Of a DNA stretch of 64,000 nt, positions 56,756-64,000 are shown in pieces. The stretch's first letter is position 1. Every line of letters begins with the position of its first letter. Source of the stretch: Sulfitobacter albidus (lineage in GTDB: Bacteria > Pseudomonadota > Alphaproteobacteria > Rhodobacterales > Rhodobacteraceae); assembly GCF_018200035.1 (NCBI RefSeq), contig NZ_CP073581.1, positions 2,290,501 through 2,354,500 on the forward strand, in the 5' to 3' direction. The notes beneath the pieces are model-generated. The model saw only the letters and a list, made by a program, of their open reading frames with translations. It had not been told where the DNA came from and searched no databases. A program made the position numbers and the translations under genes.

Positions 56756-57214
56756 TTATGGTTCCCCCGGACGGTCCCCCATCAGATAGCGCGGCCCCTG
56801 CCCCTTGCTGCGCGCGCCGTCGCCGGGATTGTAGAGCGCGCAAGCCTCAAGGCTGAGACAGCCGCAGCCGATGCAGCCGTCAAGATTGTCGCGCAGACGG
56901 GTCAGCGTCTCGATCCGGGCGTCCAGATGATCGCGGAATGCGGTTGAGATTCGGCCCCAGTCCGCCTTGGTCGGGGTGCGCCCGTCGGGCAAAAGATCAA
57001 GTTGGGCACGGATTTCAGGCAGGGTAAAGCCGAACTGCTGCGCGATCATCACAAAGCTGAGCCGCCGCAGATCCGCACGAGCAAATCGCCGCTGCCCGCC
57101 CGCGTTGCGCCACGGGCTGATCAGGCCCTGCGCCTCGTAATATCGGATTGCGGAGACTGCGAGACCGGTGCGGGCCGCCAAGGCTCCAATGGAAAGACCT
57201 TCGTTCAGGGCCAT
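56756..57214 (-). CDS. soxR: Redox-sensitive transcriptional activator SoxR
   Basis: A 152-residue MerR-family regulator. The N-terminal helix-turn-helix reads LSIGALAARTGLAVSAIRYYEAQGLI, and the [2Fe-2S] cluster cysteines occur in the diagnostic CIGCGCLSLEAC near residue 115. The cluster oxidation state controls activation. It is divergent from the VOC gene, and the operator between them has the right form for MerR regulation (57237-57267). Confidence 0.95.
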   Translation of the reverse strand: MALNEGLSIGALAARTGLAVSAIRYYEAQGLISPWRNAGGQRRFARADLRRLSFVMIAQQFGFTLPEIRAQLDLLPDGRTPTKADWGRISTAFRDHLDARIETLTRLRDNLDGCIGCGCLSLEACALYNPGDGARSKGQGPRYLMGDRPGEP

Positions 57215-57236
57215 GCAGCCTCCATGAAAAAATAGC

Positions 57237-57267
57237 TTGACCTAAAGTTAGGTTTAGAAATTATTGT
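57237..57267 (+). promoter_or_regulatory. SoxR-regulated promoter with operator in a 19-bp spacer
   Basis: TTGACC (57237-57242) and TATTGT (57262-57267) are 19 bases apart, the long spacing typical of MerR-family promoters. Between them CTAAAG-TTAG-GTTTAG (57242-57257) is a 6-4-6 dyad with one mismatch, laid out like the SoxR box. It reads rightward into the VOC gene, 38 bases before its start. Confidence 0.75.
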
Positions 57268-57304
57268 AAAGGGCAGACACACCGGAACGCAAAGGAATTC
57301 CGCC

Positions 57305-57688
57305 ATGACTGCACGACTTGAACACGCAAATTTCACTGTCACCGACGCACGCGCCACCGCCGCCTGGATGTGCGAGATCTTTGGCTGGCGGATCCGTTGG
57401 GAAGGTGCCGCCATGAACGGCGCGGGCTATACCATGCATGTGGGCAGCGATGCGCAGTACCTCGCGCTGTATACACCCGGCGACGCGCCGACCCCTGCGT
57501 CGAGCAGCTATTCCCAGGCGGGCGGGCTCAATCACATTGCGGTCGTCGTGGAGGATCTGGACGCGATGGAACGCGCGATCAAGGCGCAGGGATTCGAGAC
57601 CGGCAACCACGGCGACTATGAGCCCGGACGCCGGTTCTATTTCCACGATGCGGACGGGATCGAATACGAAGTCGTCAGCTACGCCTGA
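57305..57688 (+). CDS. VOC (glyoxalase/bleomycin-resistance) superfamily protein
   Basis: A 127-residue protein with the paired beta-alpha-beta-beta-beta modules of VOC proteins: RLEHANFTVTDARATAAWMCEIFGWRIRW in the first and GGLNHIAVVVEDLDAMERAI in the second. His and Glu ligands in LEHANF, NHIAVV and IEYEVV suggest metal binding. The reaction is unknown. Its promoter contains a probable SoxR box, so it is most likely a redox-cycling-drug response gene. Its stop overlaps the convergent TetR gene. Confidence 0.87.
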   Translation: MTARLEHANFTVTDARATAAWMCEIFGWRIRWEGAAMNGAGYTMHVGSDAQYLALYTPGDAPTPASSSYSQAGGLNHIAVVVEDLDAMERAIKAQGFETGNHGDYEPGRRFYFHDADGIEYEVVSYA

Positions 57689-58227
57689 TCGAGACGCGGG
57701 CCGAGCAGTGCGACCGCCCGATCGGCGGCGGCGCTGTGGCCCGCGGCATCCATAACCACCACCCCCTCGACCAGCGTCATCAACGCCGCTGCGGTTTCCT
57801 GTGGCGCCGCGTCCTGTGCGGGTAGTCGCCGGGCGAGCCAGTCGATAAAGCCTTGCAGGATCGTCTGCGCCGCCGACCGGTGCGCGGCCGATCCCTGCCC
57901 GGCGGCGCTGAGCACATCCAGCCAGACGCGGCCATAGCCCGCCTGTTGCGGTGCGCGCATGAGGGAAACCACGGCCTGCAACGCCTCCCCCCGGTTGGCA
58001 AAGCGGTGCCCGGCAAACGCGTGATCCAGACGCGCGGAGAGAGCAGCCGCAAGATGACCCAGCAGCGCGTCGATCAGCCCCTCCTTTGAGCCGAAGTGAT
58101 AGATCAGCATCCGGTCGCTGGTGCCTGCCGCCCGGGCGAGCGGCCGCAGGCTCGCGGTATTGAGCCCCTCGGCGAGCACATGTTCCGCCATGGCATCAAG
58201 CAGATCGTTTCGCGTGCGTTTTGCCAT
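57679..58227 (-). CDS. TetR-family transcriptional repressor
   Basis: A 182-residue TetR protein. The DNA-binding domain occupies the first 50 residues (TRNDLLDAMAEHVLAEGLNTASLRPLARAAGTSDRMLIYHFGSKEGLIDALL). The remaining helical domain binds an unknown ligand. The ATG at 58227 is chosen; ATG 58242 is an alternative. The adjacent divergent membrane protein gene at 58309 and the two GTAGC operators between them indicate auto- and cross-regulation. Confidence 0.9.
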   Translation of the reverse strand: MAKRTRNDLLDAMAEHVLAEGLNTASLRPLARAAGTSDRMLIYHFGSKEGLIDALLGHLAAALSARLDHAFAGHRFANRGEALQAVVSLMRAPQQAGYGRVWLDVLSAAGQGSAAHRSAAQTILQGFIDWLARRLPAQDAAPQETAAALMTLVEGVVVMDAAGHSAAADRAVALLGPRLDQA

Positions 58228-58246
58228 GCCGGCTCCATTCATGACT

Positions 58247-58287
58247 TGTAGCGACCGCTACATTATGTGAACGTAGCAATCGCTACA
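58247..58287. promoter_or_regulatory. Two TetR-type operators, 25 bp apart
   Basis: TGTAGCGACCGCTACA (58247-58262) is a perfect 7-2-7 palindrome. CGTAGCAATCGCTACA (58272-58287) shares GTAGC-N4-GCTAC. Centres are 25 bases apart. They lie between the divergent TetR and membrane-protein genes. Confidence 0.75.
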
Positions 58288-58308
58288 TTCACGTCAGAGG
58301 ATAACATT

Positions 58309-58689
58309 ATGACCGCCTTCCAGATTTTGCCAGTCGCAGCCGCCGCCGCGATGGGTCTTTTTGTACTTGCCCTGCTGCTGCGAAGCGGCCCCGCGCTCTG
58401 GCAGGTGCCCGCCGTGGCAAGTGCGCTGTTTGCCGCATATTCGCTTTACGCCGTGGCCAGCGGCGGGCCGACCGGCTTTTGGACCGAGCATACGCGCAAT
58501 GCCTGGGGTGTGCAGATCTGGTTCGATCTGCTGCTGGCGGTCGCCGTTGCCCTCGCCCTTCTGATGCCAAGGGCACGGGCGCAGGGGATGCGTGTCTGGC
58601 CGTGGACGGCGTTGGTGCTGGGCACGGGCTGCATCGGTCTGACGGCGATGATGGCGCGCCTGATGTACCTTGAGGACGCCACGGCCTAG
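58309..58689 (+). CDS. Hypothetical membrane protein with four helices
   Basis: A 126-residue inner-membrane protein with about four hydrophobic helices (FQILPVAAAAAMGLFVLALLL, WQVPAVASALFAAYSLYAVA, IWFDLLLAVAVALALLMP and WPWTALVLGTGCIGLTAMMARLMY). The function and substrate are unknown; small proteins of this shape behind TetR regulators are often efflux- or stress-related. The ATG at 58309 follows AGAGGA. It is likely repressed by the divergent TetR protein. Confidence 0.72.
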   Translation: MTAFQILPVAAAAAMGLFVLALLLRSGPALWQVPAVASALFAAYSLYAVASGGPTGFWTEHTRNAWGVQIWFDLLLAVAVALALLMPRARAQGMRVWPWTALVLGTGCIGLTAMMARLMYLEDATA

Positions 58690-58818
58690 GCGGCGCGCCG
58701 CCGCTTTGCCCGCCTATTCCGCTTGCAATCGGGCGGGGGTTTGCGTCATCTAAGGTGCAACGCAAACGCGCGCCCCTGAGACCGCTCCGGGGCGCGCCTT
58801 AGTATGACGGACAGGCCC

Positions 58819-59289
58819 ATGGAAAAGATTCCGATGACGCAAGGCGGGTTCACCGCGCTTGAGACCGAGCTGAAGCACCTCAAATCCACCGAGCGTCCCG
58901 CCATCATCAAGGCGATCGCAGAGGCACGCGAGCACGGCGATCTGTCCGAAAACGCCGAGTATCATTCTGCCAAGGAAAAACAGTCGTTCATCGAGGGCCG
59001 GATCAAGGAGCTTGAGGGCGTGATCTCGCTCGCCGATGTGATCAACCCTGCGAAACTGTCTGGCGCAATCAAATTCGGCGCCACCGTGACGCTGGTTGAC
59101 GAGGATACCGACGCCGAGAAAACCTATCAGATCGTCGGCGAATACGAAGCCAACATTGAAAAGGGCCTGCTCAACATCAAATCCCCCATCGCCCGTGCGC
59201 TGATCGGCAAGGACGAGGGCGACAGCGTCGAGGTGCGGACACCCGGCGGTGAAAAGTCCTACGAGGTTCTGAAAATCGTCTACGCCTGA
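58819..59289 (+). CDS. greA: Transcription elongation factor GreA
   Basis: A 156-residue GreA that rescues backtracked RNA polymerase by stimulating transcript cleavage. The coiled-coil N-terminal domain is clear ([40 protein letters not shown] with the acidic tip residues), and the FKBP-like C-domain ([23 protein letters not shown]) is intact. The ATG at 58819 gives the normal start [10 protein letters not shown]. The upstream leader holds a 9-bp hairpin, GCGCGCCCC/GGGGCGCGC (58768-58797). Confidence 0.95.
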   Translation: MEKIPMTQGGFTALETELKHLKSTERPAIIKAIAEAREHGDLSENAEYHSAKEKQSFIEGRIKELEGVISLADVINPAKLSGAIKFGATVTLVDEDTDAEKTYQIVGEYEANIEKGLLNIKSPIARALIGKDEGDSVEVRTPGGEKSYEVLKIVYA

Positions 59290-59302
59290 ACGGAGTTCAC
59301 GC

Positions 59303-60385
59303 ATGACCGACACTCCTCCCCCCGCCCGCTCGACCGCGCAAGCGGCCAAGCCCGCAATGGCGCGCCCAAAGGTGGACAAACCCGCCGCCGCGCGGCCCAC
59401 ACCGCTGGGCATCTACGACCGCGCGCGCCCCGATGGCATCACCGGGATCGAGATCGTGGCGATTGCCCTGTCGGCCCTGTGGCTGCTGGGGTCTGCGGTC
59501 TTCTTTCTGGCGCTGGCGCCTGCGCCGGATCCGAACGACACTCAGGGCGGATTGCGGTTTCTGATGACGATGCTGGCGGTGTTCATGCCAGTCGCGATGA
59601 TCTGGGTCGCCGCCACCGCGGCGCGGGCCAGCCGAGTGATGCGTGAGGAAAGCCAGCGCTTGCAAGCCGCCATTGACGCGATCCGGCAGGCCTATATCGC
59701 GCAATCGCAGGCCGGCGCGGTGGGCGCGGAAGCGTCCGTTACCCGCAAGCTGGACGAGATCGCGGAATCGACCCGCAAGGCCGAAACTGCGCTTGCGACG
59801 TTTTCGACCCGCCGCGAGGAGACGGCGCGCACGCGGCCCGCAGCGCCTGTCGCCGCACCGCCCGAGGGGCAGCAATCGCTTGCCTTGGGCACCCAGACCG
59901 AAGAGATGCAGCCGCCCGTCGAAGGCGACGATCTGATCCGCGCGCTGAATTTCCCCGAGACGGCGGAAGACACCGAAGGATTTGCCGCCCTGCGGCGCGC
60001 GATGAAGGATCGCGGAGCGGCACAGCTGATTACCGCCGCGCAGGACATTCTGACACTGCTCAGCCAGGACGGCATCTACATGGACGATCTGCGCCCCGAC
60101 CGTGCCCGGCCCGAGGTCTGGCGCCAGTTCGGGCAAGGCGCGCGCGGGCGCCCTATTGCGGCGCTTGGCGGGATCAGGGATCGGTCGTCATTGGCGCTGA
60201 CCGCAGGACGGATGAAGCAGGATCCGATCTTTCGCGACACGGCGCACCACTTCCTGCGCCGCTTTGACAGGTTGTTCCACGAGTTCGAAAAGGTCGCCAG
60301 CGACGCCGAAATATCGGCCTTGGCGGACACGCGCACGGCCCGCGCGTTCATGCTGCTGGGCCGGGTCGCGGGCACGTTCGATTAG
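59303..60385 (+). CDS. Hypothetical membrane protein
   Basis: A 360-residue protein, family not recognised. Residues 1-45 are Pro/Ala-rich. Two membrane helices follow (GIEIVAIALSALWLLGSAVFFLAL near 48-71 and LRFLMTMLAVFMPVAMIWVAAT near 84-106). Then comes a coiled-coil-like stretch (about 107-175) and a soluble helical C-terminal domain. It starts 13 bases after greA and so probably shares its transcript. Homologues seem limited to Rhodobacterales, as an impression from the sequence style only. Confidence 0.65.
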   Translation: MTDTPPPARSTAQAAKPAMARPKVDKPAAARPTPLGIYDRARPDGITGIEIVAIALSALWLLGSAVFFLALAPAPDPNDTQGGLRFLMTMLAVFMPVAMIWVAATAARASRVMREESQRLQAAIDAIRQAYIAQSQAGAVGAEASVTRKLDEIAESTRKAETALATFSTRREETARTRPAAPVAAPPEGQQSLALGTQTEEMQPPVEGDDLIRALNFPETAEDTEGFAALRRAMKDRGAAQLITAAQDILTLLSQDGIYMDDLRPDRARPEVWRQFGQGARGRPIAALGGIRDRSSLALTAGRMKQDPIFRDTAHHFLRRFDRLFHEFEKVASDAEISALADTRTARAFMLLGRVAGTFD

Positions 60386-60867
60386 GGGCAGGCCACCGCG
60401 CGGTTGCTGTCGTCAAAGCGCGCGGTAAGCGTGCTGCCGTCGGCGGCCTCGAACGTCACGCGCGCACCCGCCATTTCTGACCCGGTCACGCGGATCTGGC
60501 CCAGATCCGAGGCGGTGTTGCGGTCATCCACGTCAATCGAAAACGCCGCCCGTGTGCCGGGGGTGGCGGCGCGCAGGGCCACGCGCACCGCTTCGGCGCC
60601 ATCGGCCACGCTGCCCGCTTGCGTGCCGCCCTCATCGCGCAGGGGCTGGAAAACCTCGACCCCGGTGCCGCCGTCCTCGGTATCAAAGATGAGCCGCCCG
60701 GCGGAGCCGCGCAGATCGACCGCCACCGCCGTGAGCGCCGCCGCGCCCACCGTCAGTTCGAACCGATCGCGCGGGGCGCTTTCGACAAAGCGCAGCGTGG
60801 GGCCGTCGCAGGCGGCCTGGGCGGCACCCGCACTGAGAAGCAGAAAGGCAAGGGATTTGACGGGCAT
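60382..60867 (-). CDS. Hypothetical exported protein
   Basis: A 161-residue protein with a signal peptide (about 1-18, ending AAQAA) and a beta-rich mature region (FELTVGAAALTAVAVDLRG, GRLIFDTEDGGTGVEVFQPL, FSIDVDDRN, ARVTFEAADG). It resembles roseobacter secreted proteins sometimes named aggregation factor core; I am not certain. It converges with the preceding gene by 4 bases and is downstream of the moeA fusion on the same strand. Confidence 0.6.
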   Translation of the reverse strand: MPVKSLAFLLLSAGAAQAACDGPTLRFVESAPRDRFELTVGAAALTAVAVDLRGSAGRLIFDTEDGGTGVEVFQPLRDEGGTQAGSVADGAEAVRVALRAATPGTRAAFSIDVDDRNTASDLGQIRVTGSEMAGARVTFEAADGSTLTARFDDSNRAVACP

Positions 60868-60876
60868 AGTGATCTC

Positions 60877-62979
60877 CTAAAGGCCAAAGCTGGCGAAGGG
60901 CAAAAACCGCACCGGATCGCCGGGCGTGATCTGCCGTGCCTCAGAACCTAGCGCGACCAGCCCCTCCGCCCAGCTAAGCCCGCTGATACGGCCCGACCCT
61001 TCGGAGGCAAAGACCTCGGCCCGCCCGTCGCGAATACGCGCGCGCAGGTATTCGGTGCGGCCCTCTTTCTTGGCCTTGGTGAAGGCAGCGGGCACGTCGA
61101 AGCCCTGCGGATCTTCCCAAGCGGCCCCGGCCAGCACGCCCAACGCGGGGCGCGCGAAGATCAGCGTGCAGACCATCGCCGCGACCGGATTGCCCGGCAG
61201 GCCGAACACCGGCACGCCGTCCCACAGACCCAGCGCCAGTGGCCGGCCCGGTTTCACGGCAATGCGCCAGAGGTTCAGCGTGCCGGTCTCTTGCAAAAGG
61301 GCCGAGACGTGGTCCTCGTCGCCCGCCGAGGCGCCGCCGCTGGTGAGGATCGCGTCCACTTGGGGTGCTGCCGCGTCAAGGGTCCGGCGCAGGGCCGCAC
61401 GGTCGTCGGGCGCGCGGCCCAGATCAACGGGGCTGTGGCCAAAGGCAGTAATCAGCGCGCGCAGCATCGGCCGGTTGGCATCGTGGATCTGCCCGGGGGC
61501 GACGTCAGCGCCCGGCTCGACCAGCTCATCCCCGGTAGAAAGCACGCCCACACGCAAGCGCGCACGCACGGGCACGCCCGCGTGACCTGCTGCACTGAGC
61601 AAGGCCAGATCGGCGGGCGTGATGCGCCGCGCGGCGGGCAGGACGGTGTCGCCTTGCGCAAAATCCTCGCCCGCGCGGCGGGTGTTGGCGCCGGGTTTGA
61701 TGGGACCATGAAAGCTCACGTGGTCGCCGTCGATCACGGTATCCTCTTGCAGGACCACGGTATCAACCCCCTGCGGCAGCGCGGCCCCCGTGAGGATACG
61801 GATCGCGTGGCCCTCAGGCACCGTCGCGGGGGCATCGCCTGCGGCGGCGCGCGCCTGCGTCAGCGGCAATCGGTGCAGCCCCGCATCCCGCCCCCCGGCA
61901 AAGCCGTAGCCATCCACGGCTGTATTCGGCAGCGGCGGGTTGGCGCGGCGTGCCGTGATGTCGGCGGCGGTGATGCGGCCCAACGCCTCGGCAAGCGGCA
62001 CGGTCTCGGTCCCCGTCACCGGCGTGAGGGCCGCGCGCAGATGGGCCAGCGCTTCTTCCACCGGTGTCCAGTGCACGCCGGGCGGCAGGGCAAAACAATC
62101 GTTGCGCAGGGGCGGCGCGGTCGTGCTCGCCAGCGCGGTCAGACGTGTGCGGATCCGGGCGCCGAGGATCCACGCCTCTACCCGCGCGGCGTCGGGCAGG
62201 TTGCCCATCTCGGCCGCCAGTTCTTCGGTCGGGAGCCGCGCCAGCGCATCGGCAAGCAGGCGCACCTGCGCGCGGTCGCGTATCTCGTCCTCGGGGGCGG
62301 ATTTCACCGCCTCCTCGATCAGGCCCGGCCAGATCTCGGCCAGTACGACGGGGGCGTCGGTCGTGTCCTCGAACGGCCAGACGGCGACTCCCCCCAGCGC
62401 GCGCAGGCGGTGCAGCATGGGCAGACCCATCATCATCTGACCGCCCACAGTGGGCGGGAAAGCCATCTGGAAACAAGACGATGCGGCCTTGGCCACCGCA
62501 TCGCAGGCGCGCTTTTCCGCGAAAGTGTCAAAGCGGATACCTTCCTTGCGGTAGGGCACGCCCGGCCAGCGGTCGCGGTGGGATTTGCCCCAGAACGGCC
62601 CCGGCCCGTCAAAGAGCGCGTTGAGCCGCTCTGCCACATCATAGCGGTTGTTGCTGCCGTCGGGCGCGTCGGTAATCGCGTCGGCGAACCACGCCCAAAG
62701 CGCAAAGGGATCGTCGGATCCGGTGACGGCGCGGGCAAAGCCGGCCGGCGTGCCAAAGGGGAAATCGAAGGTCGCCAGCAGGCGACGACCCGCGCGCCCT
62801 TCGGTTGCGATCAGATCGGCGATCCACGCCTCGGCCTCGGCCCGCGTGCGGCAATAGACCGGATCGTTGCTGACCCCCTGCCGGGTGAGACCGAGCCAGA
62901 TCGCGTCCTTGCTGGGGCGTTTCGGCGCGCGTTTTCCCGCCGACCAATCGACGACGAGGACGGTGTCGAACCCGCTCAC
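60877..62979 (-). CDS. Molybdopterin molybdenumtransferase MoeA fused to an N-terminal RNase H-like domain
   Basis: A 700-residue protein with two parts. Residues 1-280 are a DUF429-like, ribonuclease H-fold domain (VLVVDWSAGKRAPKRP, LLATFDFPFG, GPGPFWGKSHRDRWPGVPYR). Residues about 305-700 are a full MoeA (VDGYGFAGG, ILTGAALPQGVDTVVLQED, VLSTGDELVEPG, ILTSGGASAGDEDH, GLPGNPVAAMVC). MoeA inserts molybdenum into adenylylated molybdopterin. The N-terminal domain's role is unknown. The start is GTG, overlapping the mobB stop. It is third in mobA-mobB-moeA. Confidence 0.88.
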   Translation of the reverse strand: MSGFDTVLVVDWSAGKRAPKRPSKDAIWLGLTRQGVSNDPVYCRTRAEAEAWIADLIATEGRAGRRLLATFDFPFGTPAGFARAVTGSDDPFALWAWFADAITDAPDGSNNRYDVAERLNALFDGPGPFWGKSHRDRWPGVPYRKEGIRFDTFAEKRACDAVAKAASSCFQMAFPPTVGGQMMMGLPMLHRLRALGGVAVWPFEDTTDAPVVLAEIWPGLIEEAVKSAPEDEIRDRAQVRLLADALARLPTEELAAEMGNLPDAARVEAWILGARIRTRLTALASTTAPPLRNDCFALPPGVHWTPVEEALAHLRAALTPVTGTETVPLAEALGRITAADITARRANPPLPNTAVDGYGFAGGRDAGLHRLPLTQARAAAGDAPATVPEGHAIRILTGAALPQGVDTVVLQEDTVIDGDHVSFHGPIKPGANTRRAGEDFAQGDTVLPAARRITPADLALLSAAGHAGVPVRARLRVGVLSTGDELVEPGADVAPGQIHDANRPMLRALITAFGHSPVDLGRAPDDRAALRRTLDAAAPQVDAILTSGGASAGDEDHVSALLQETGTLNLWRIAVKPGRPLALGLWDGVPVFGLPGNPVAAMVCTLIFARPALGVLAGAAWEDPQGFDVPAAFTKAKKEGRTEYLRARIRDGRAEVFASEGSGRISGLSWAEGLVALGSEARQITPGDPVRFLPFASFGL

Positions 62980-63467
62980 AATCCCACCTCGGCCAGGATG
63001 AAATCAGCGATGGCGCGCGTGTCGTCAAGGTCGAACACCGGAAGGTCGAGCGTCAGTGCCGTGTCGGAGGCGACCGCGCGCACGGTGGGATCATCGGGGG
63101 CGATCAACGGATTGCCAGTTACGGCGCGGTGGGCCTCGATCTTGGGGTGGGCATCGCGTTTGTAGCCTTCGATCAGCACCAGATCGACGGGTGTGAGGCG
63201 GCGCAGCAGGTCCGCCAGCGGTGGCTCTGGCGCGCCGCGCAGCTCTTGCATGACCGCGACGCGGCTCGCCGAGGCCAGCAGTACCTCGGACGCGCCCGCC
63301 GTGCGGTGGCGAAAGCTGTCCTTGCCCGGATGATCCACGTCAAAGCGGTGATGCGCGTGTTTGACAGTCGACACGGTGATGCCGCGCCCGGTGATCTCGG
63401 TCACCAGTCTTTCCATCAGGCCGGTCTTGCCCGCATTTTTCCAGCCGACAACGCCGTAAAGCTTCAT
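62976..63467 (-). CDS. mobB: Molybdopterin-guanine dinucleotide biosynthesis adaptor protein MobB
   Basis: A 163-residue P-loop protein, with Walker A GWKNAGKTGLMERL (8-21), that assists MobA in making the guanine dinucleotide form of the molybdenum cofactor. The KHAHHRFDVDHPGKDSFRHRTAGA and LVLIEGYKRDAHPKIE segments are standard. It starts inside the mobA stop (ATGA overlap) and overlaps the moeA start, so the three genes form one coupled operon. Confidence 0.94.
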   Translation of the reverse strand: MKLYGVVGWKNAGKTGLMERLVTEITGRGITVSTVKHAHHRFDVDHPGKDSFRHRTAGASEVLLASASRVAVMQELRGAPEPPLADLLRRLTPVDLVLIEGYKRDAHPKIEAHRAVTGNPLIAPDDPTVRAVASDTALTLDLPVFDLDDTRAIADFILAEVGL

Positions 63468-64000
63468 AGCAGGGTCTCCGCGTGGGCCAGATCCTCGGGT
63501 GTGTTGACGTTGAAGAACGCGGCCTCGTCGGGGAAGTTCGCGGTAGCGGCGGCGTGGACGTCCGTCCAAAGCACGACCTTGCGGGTACCTGCGGCCAGCG
63601 CGGCGCGCAGATCGTCGCGCAGGGCCACCGGCCACAGGCCGAACGTCGGATGCCGCGCGGTGCCCCGCCGCGCGTCCGGCGTGGCGGCAAGGGCCAGCGG
63701 ATGCGCCATACCTTCGGCGGCAAGCAGCAGGCGCGGCACCAGATCGCAGGGAAAGAACGGCGTATCGGCGGCGGCGGTCACGATGGTCTCGGCCCCCTGC
63801 CCGGCGGCCCAATCAAGCCCGGCCAGAACGCCGGCCAAAGGCCCTGGGTAGTCGGCGACGCTGTCGGCGATGACAGGCAGGCCCAGATCGGCAAAGCGCG
63901 CGGCATCGCCGTTGGCATTCAGCGCCAGCCCCGCCACCTGCGGCGCCAGCCGTGCGGCCACGCGCGCCAGTAGTGACTGACCACCCAGCATCAGCCGCCC
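63464..64000 (-). CDS. mobA: Molybdenum cofactor guanylyltransferase MobA, N-terminus cut off
   Basis: The C-terminal 178 or so residues of MobA; the start lies beyond the right edge. Visible parts are GGQSLLARVAARLAPQV after the cut glycine-rich GTP loop, the segment ADYPGPLAGVLAGLDWA, the metal-binding Asp in AAADTPFFPCDL, and the C-terminal FNVNTPEDLAHAE. MobA transfers GMP from GTP to molybdopterin. An ATG at 63989 is internal and not the true start. Confidence 0.92.
   Translation of the reverse strand, partial: GRLMLGGQSLLARVAARLAPQVAGLALNANGDAARFADLGLPVIADSVADYPGPLAGVLAGLDWAAGQGAETIVTAAADTPFFPCDLVPRLLLAAEGMAHPLALAATPDARRGTARHPTFGLWPVALRDDLRAALAAGTRKVVLWTDVHAAATANFPDEAAFFNVNTPEDLAHAETLL

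Overview
The window is a high-GC stretch of chromosome from an alphaproteobacterium of the Rhodobacterales, most likely the Roseobacter group. The evidence is the gene content: an Hsp20-DUF1150 pair, purEK, a five-gene F1 ATPase operon atpHAGDC, a CIRCE-controlled groESL, ETF-ubiquinone oxidoreductase, phaAB, an orphan phnM and DUF2125, DUF2161 and DUF465 proteins. Almost all of it is core genome and densely packed, with many 4-bp ATGA or GTGA overlaps. I saw no tRNA, rRNA, insertion sequence, integrase or CRISPR array. Both edges cut genes: a PhzF-family gene on the left and mobA on the right.

Layout. 1-1,235: PhzF fragment, DUF1150-Hsp20 heat-shock pair, DUF465. 1,378-6,282: purEK, phnM with a secreted hydrolase, Nudix hydrolase, EamA transporter. 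6,328-7,872: response regulator and histidine kinase. 7,953-8,308: a 125-bp tandem repeat next to groEL. 8,333-10,478: groESL with CIRCE and promoter. 10,557-20,318: TraB/GumN, DUF2161, YjbR, family II pyrophosphatase, HAD hydrolase, MaoC, ribF, YcgN, threonine aldolase, hydrolase-isomerase pair, prs. 20,422-22,415: H-type lectin gene and a lower-GC island with a TerB-like membrane protein. 22,597-27,660: ATP synthase F1 operon. 27,958-38,001: RTX protein, methyltransferase, gloB, clpA, M23 peptidase, a MotA/MotB-like stator pair and ChaC. 38,067-43,308: DUF2125, extensin-like protein, prephenate dehydrogenase, hisC, rpsD. 43,305-50,281: tag, an EAL protein, phaAB, LysR, EamA, TrmN6-like methyltransferase, DUF2007. 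50,336-56,732: polyprenyl synthase, ispE, TPR protein, ETF-QO, DUF998. 56,756-60,867: SoxR with its target, TetR with its target, greA and two hypothetical proteins. 60,877-64,000: molybdenum cofactor genes moeA (fused), mobB, mobA.

The most notable non-gene signals are five. First, four genes each carry a one-base deficit in a G or C run, which looks like systematic undercalling or, less likely, genuine slippage. Second, a 125-bp unit built of short hairpins is repeated 2.85 times beside groEL. Third, a dispersed double stem-loop occurs three times, with compensatory changes in its arms. Fourth, GTRCAC is repeated four times at exactly 11-bp spacing upstream of a HAD gene. Fifth, readable operators for HrcA, SoxR and a TetR regulator are present, plus a likely RpoH promoter. 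The best candidates for uncharacterised systems are the stator pair with a roughly 530-residue periplasmic coiled coil and the low-GC membrane-protein/TerB island.
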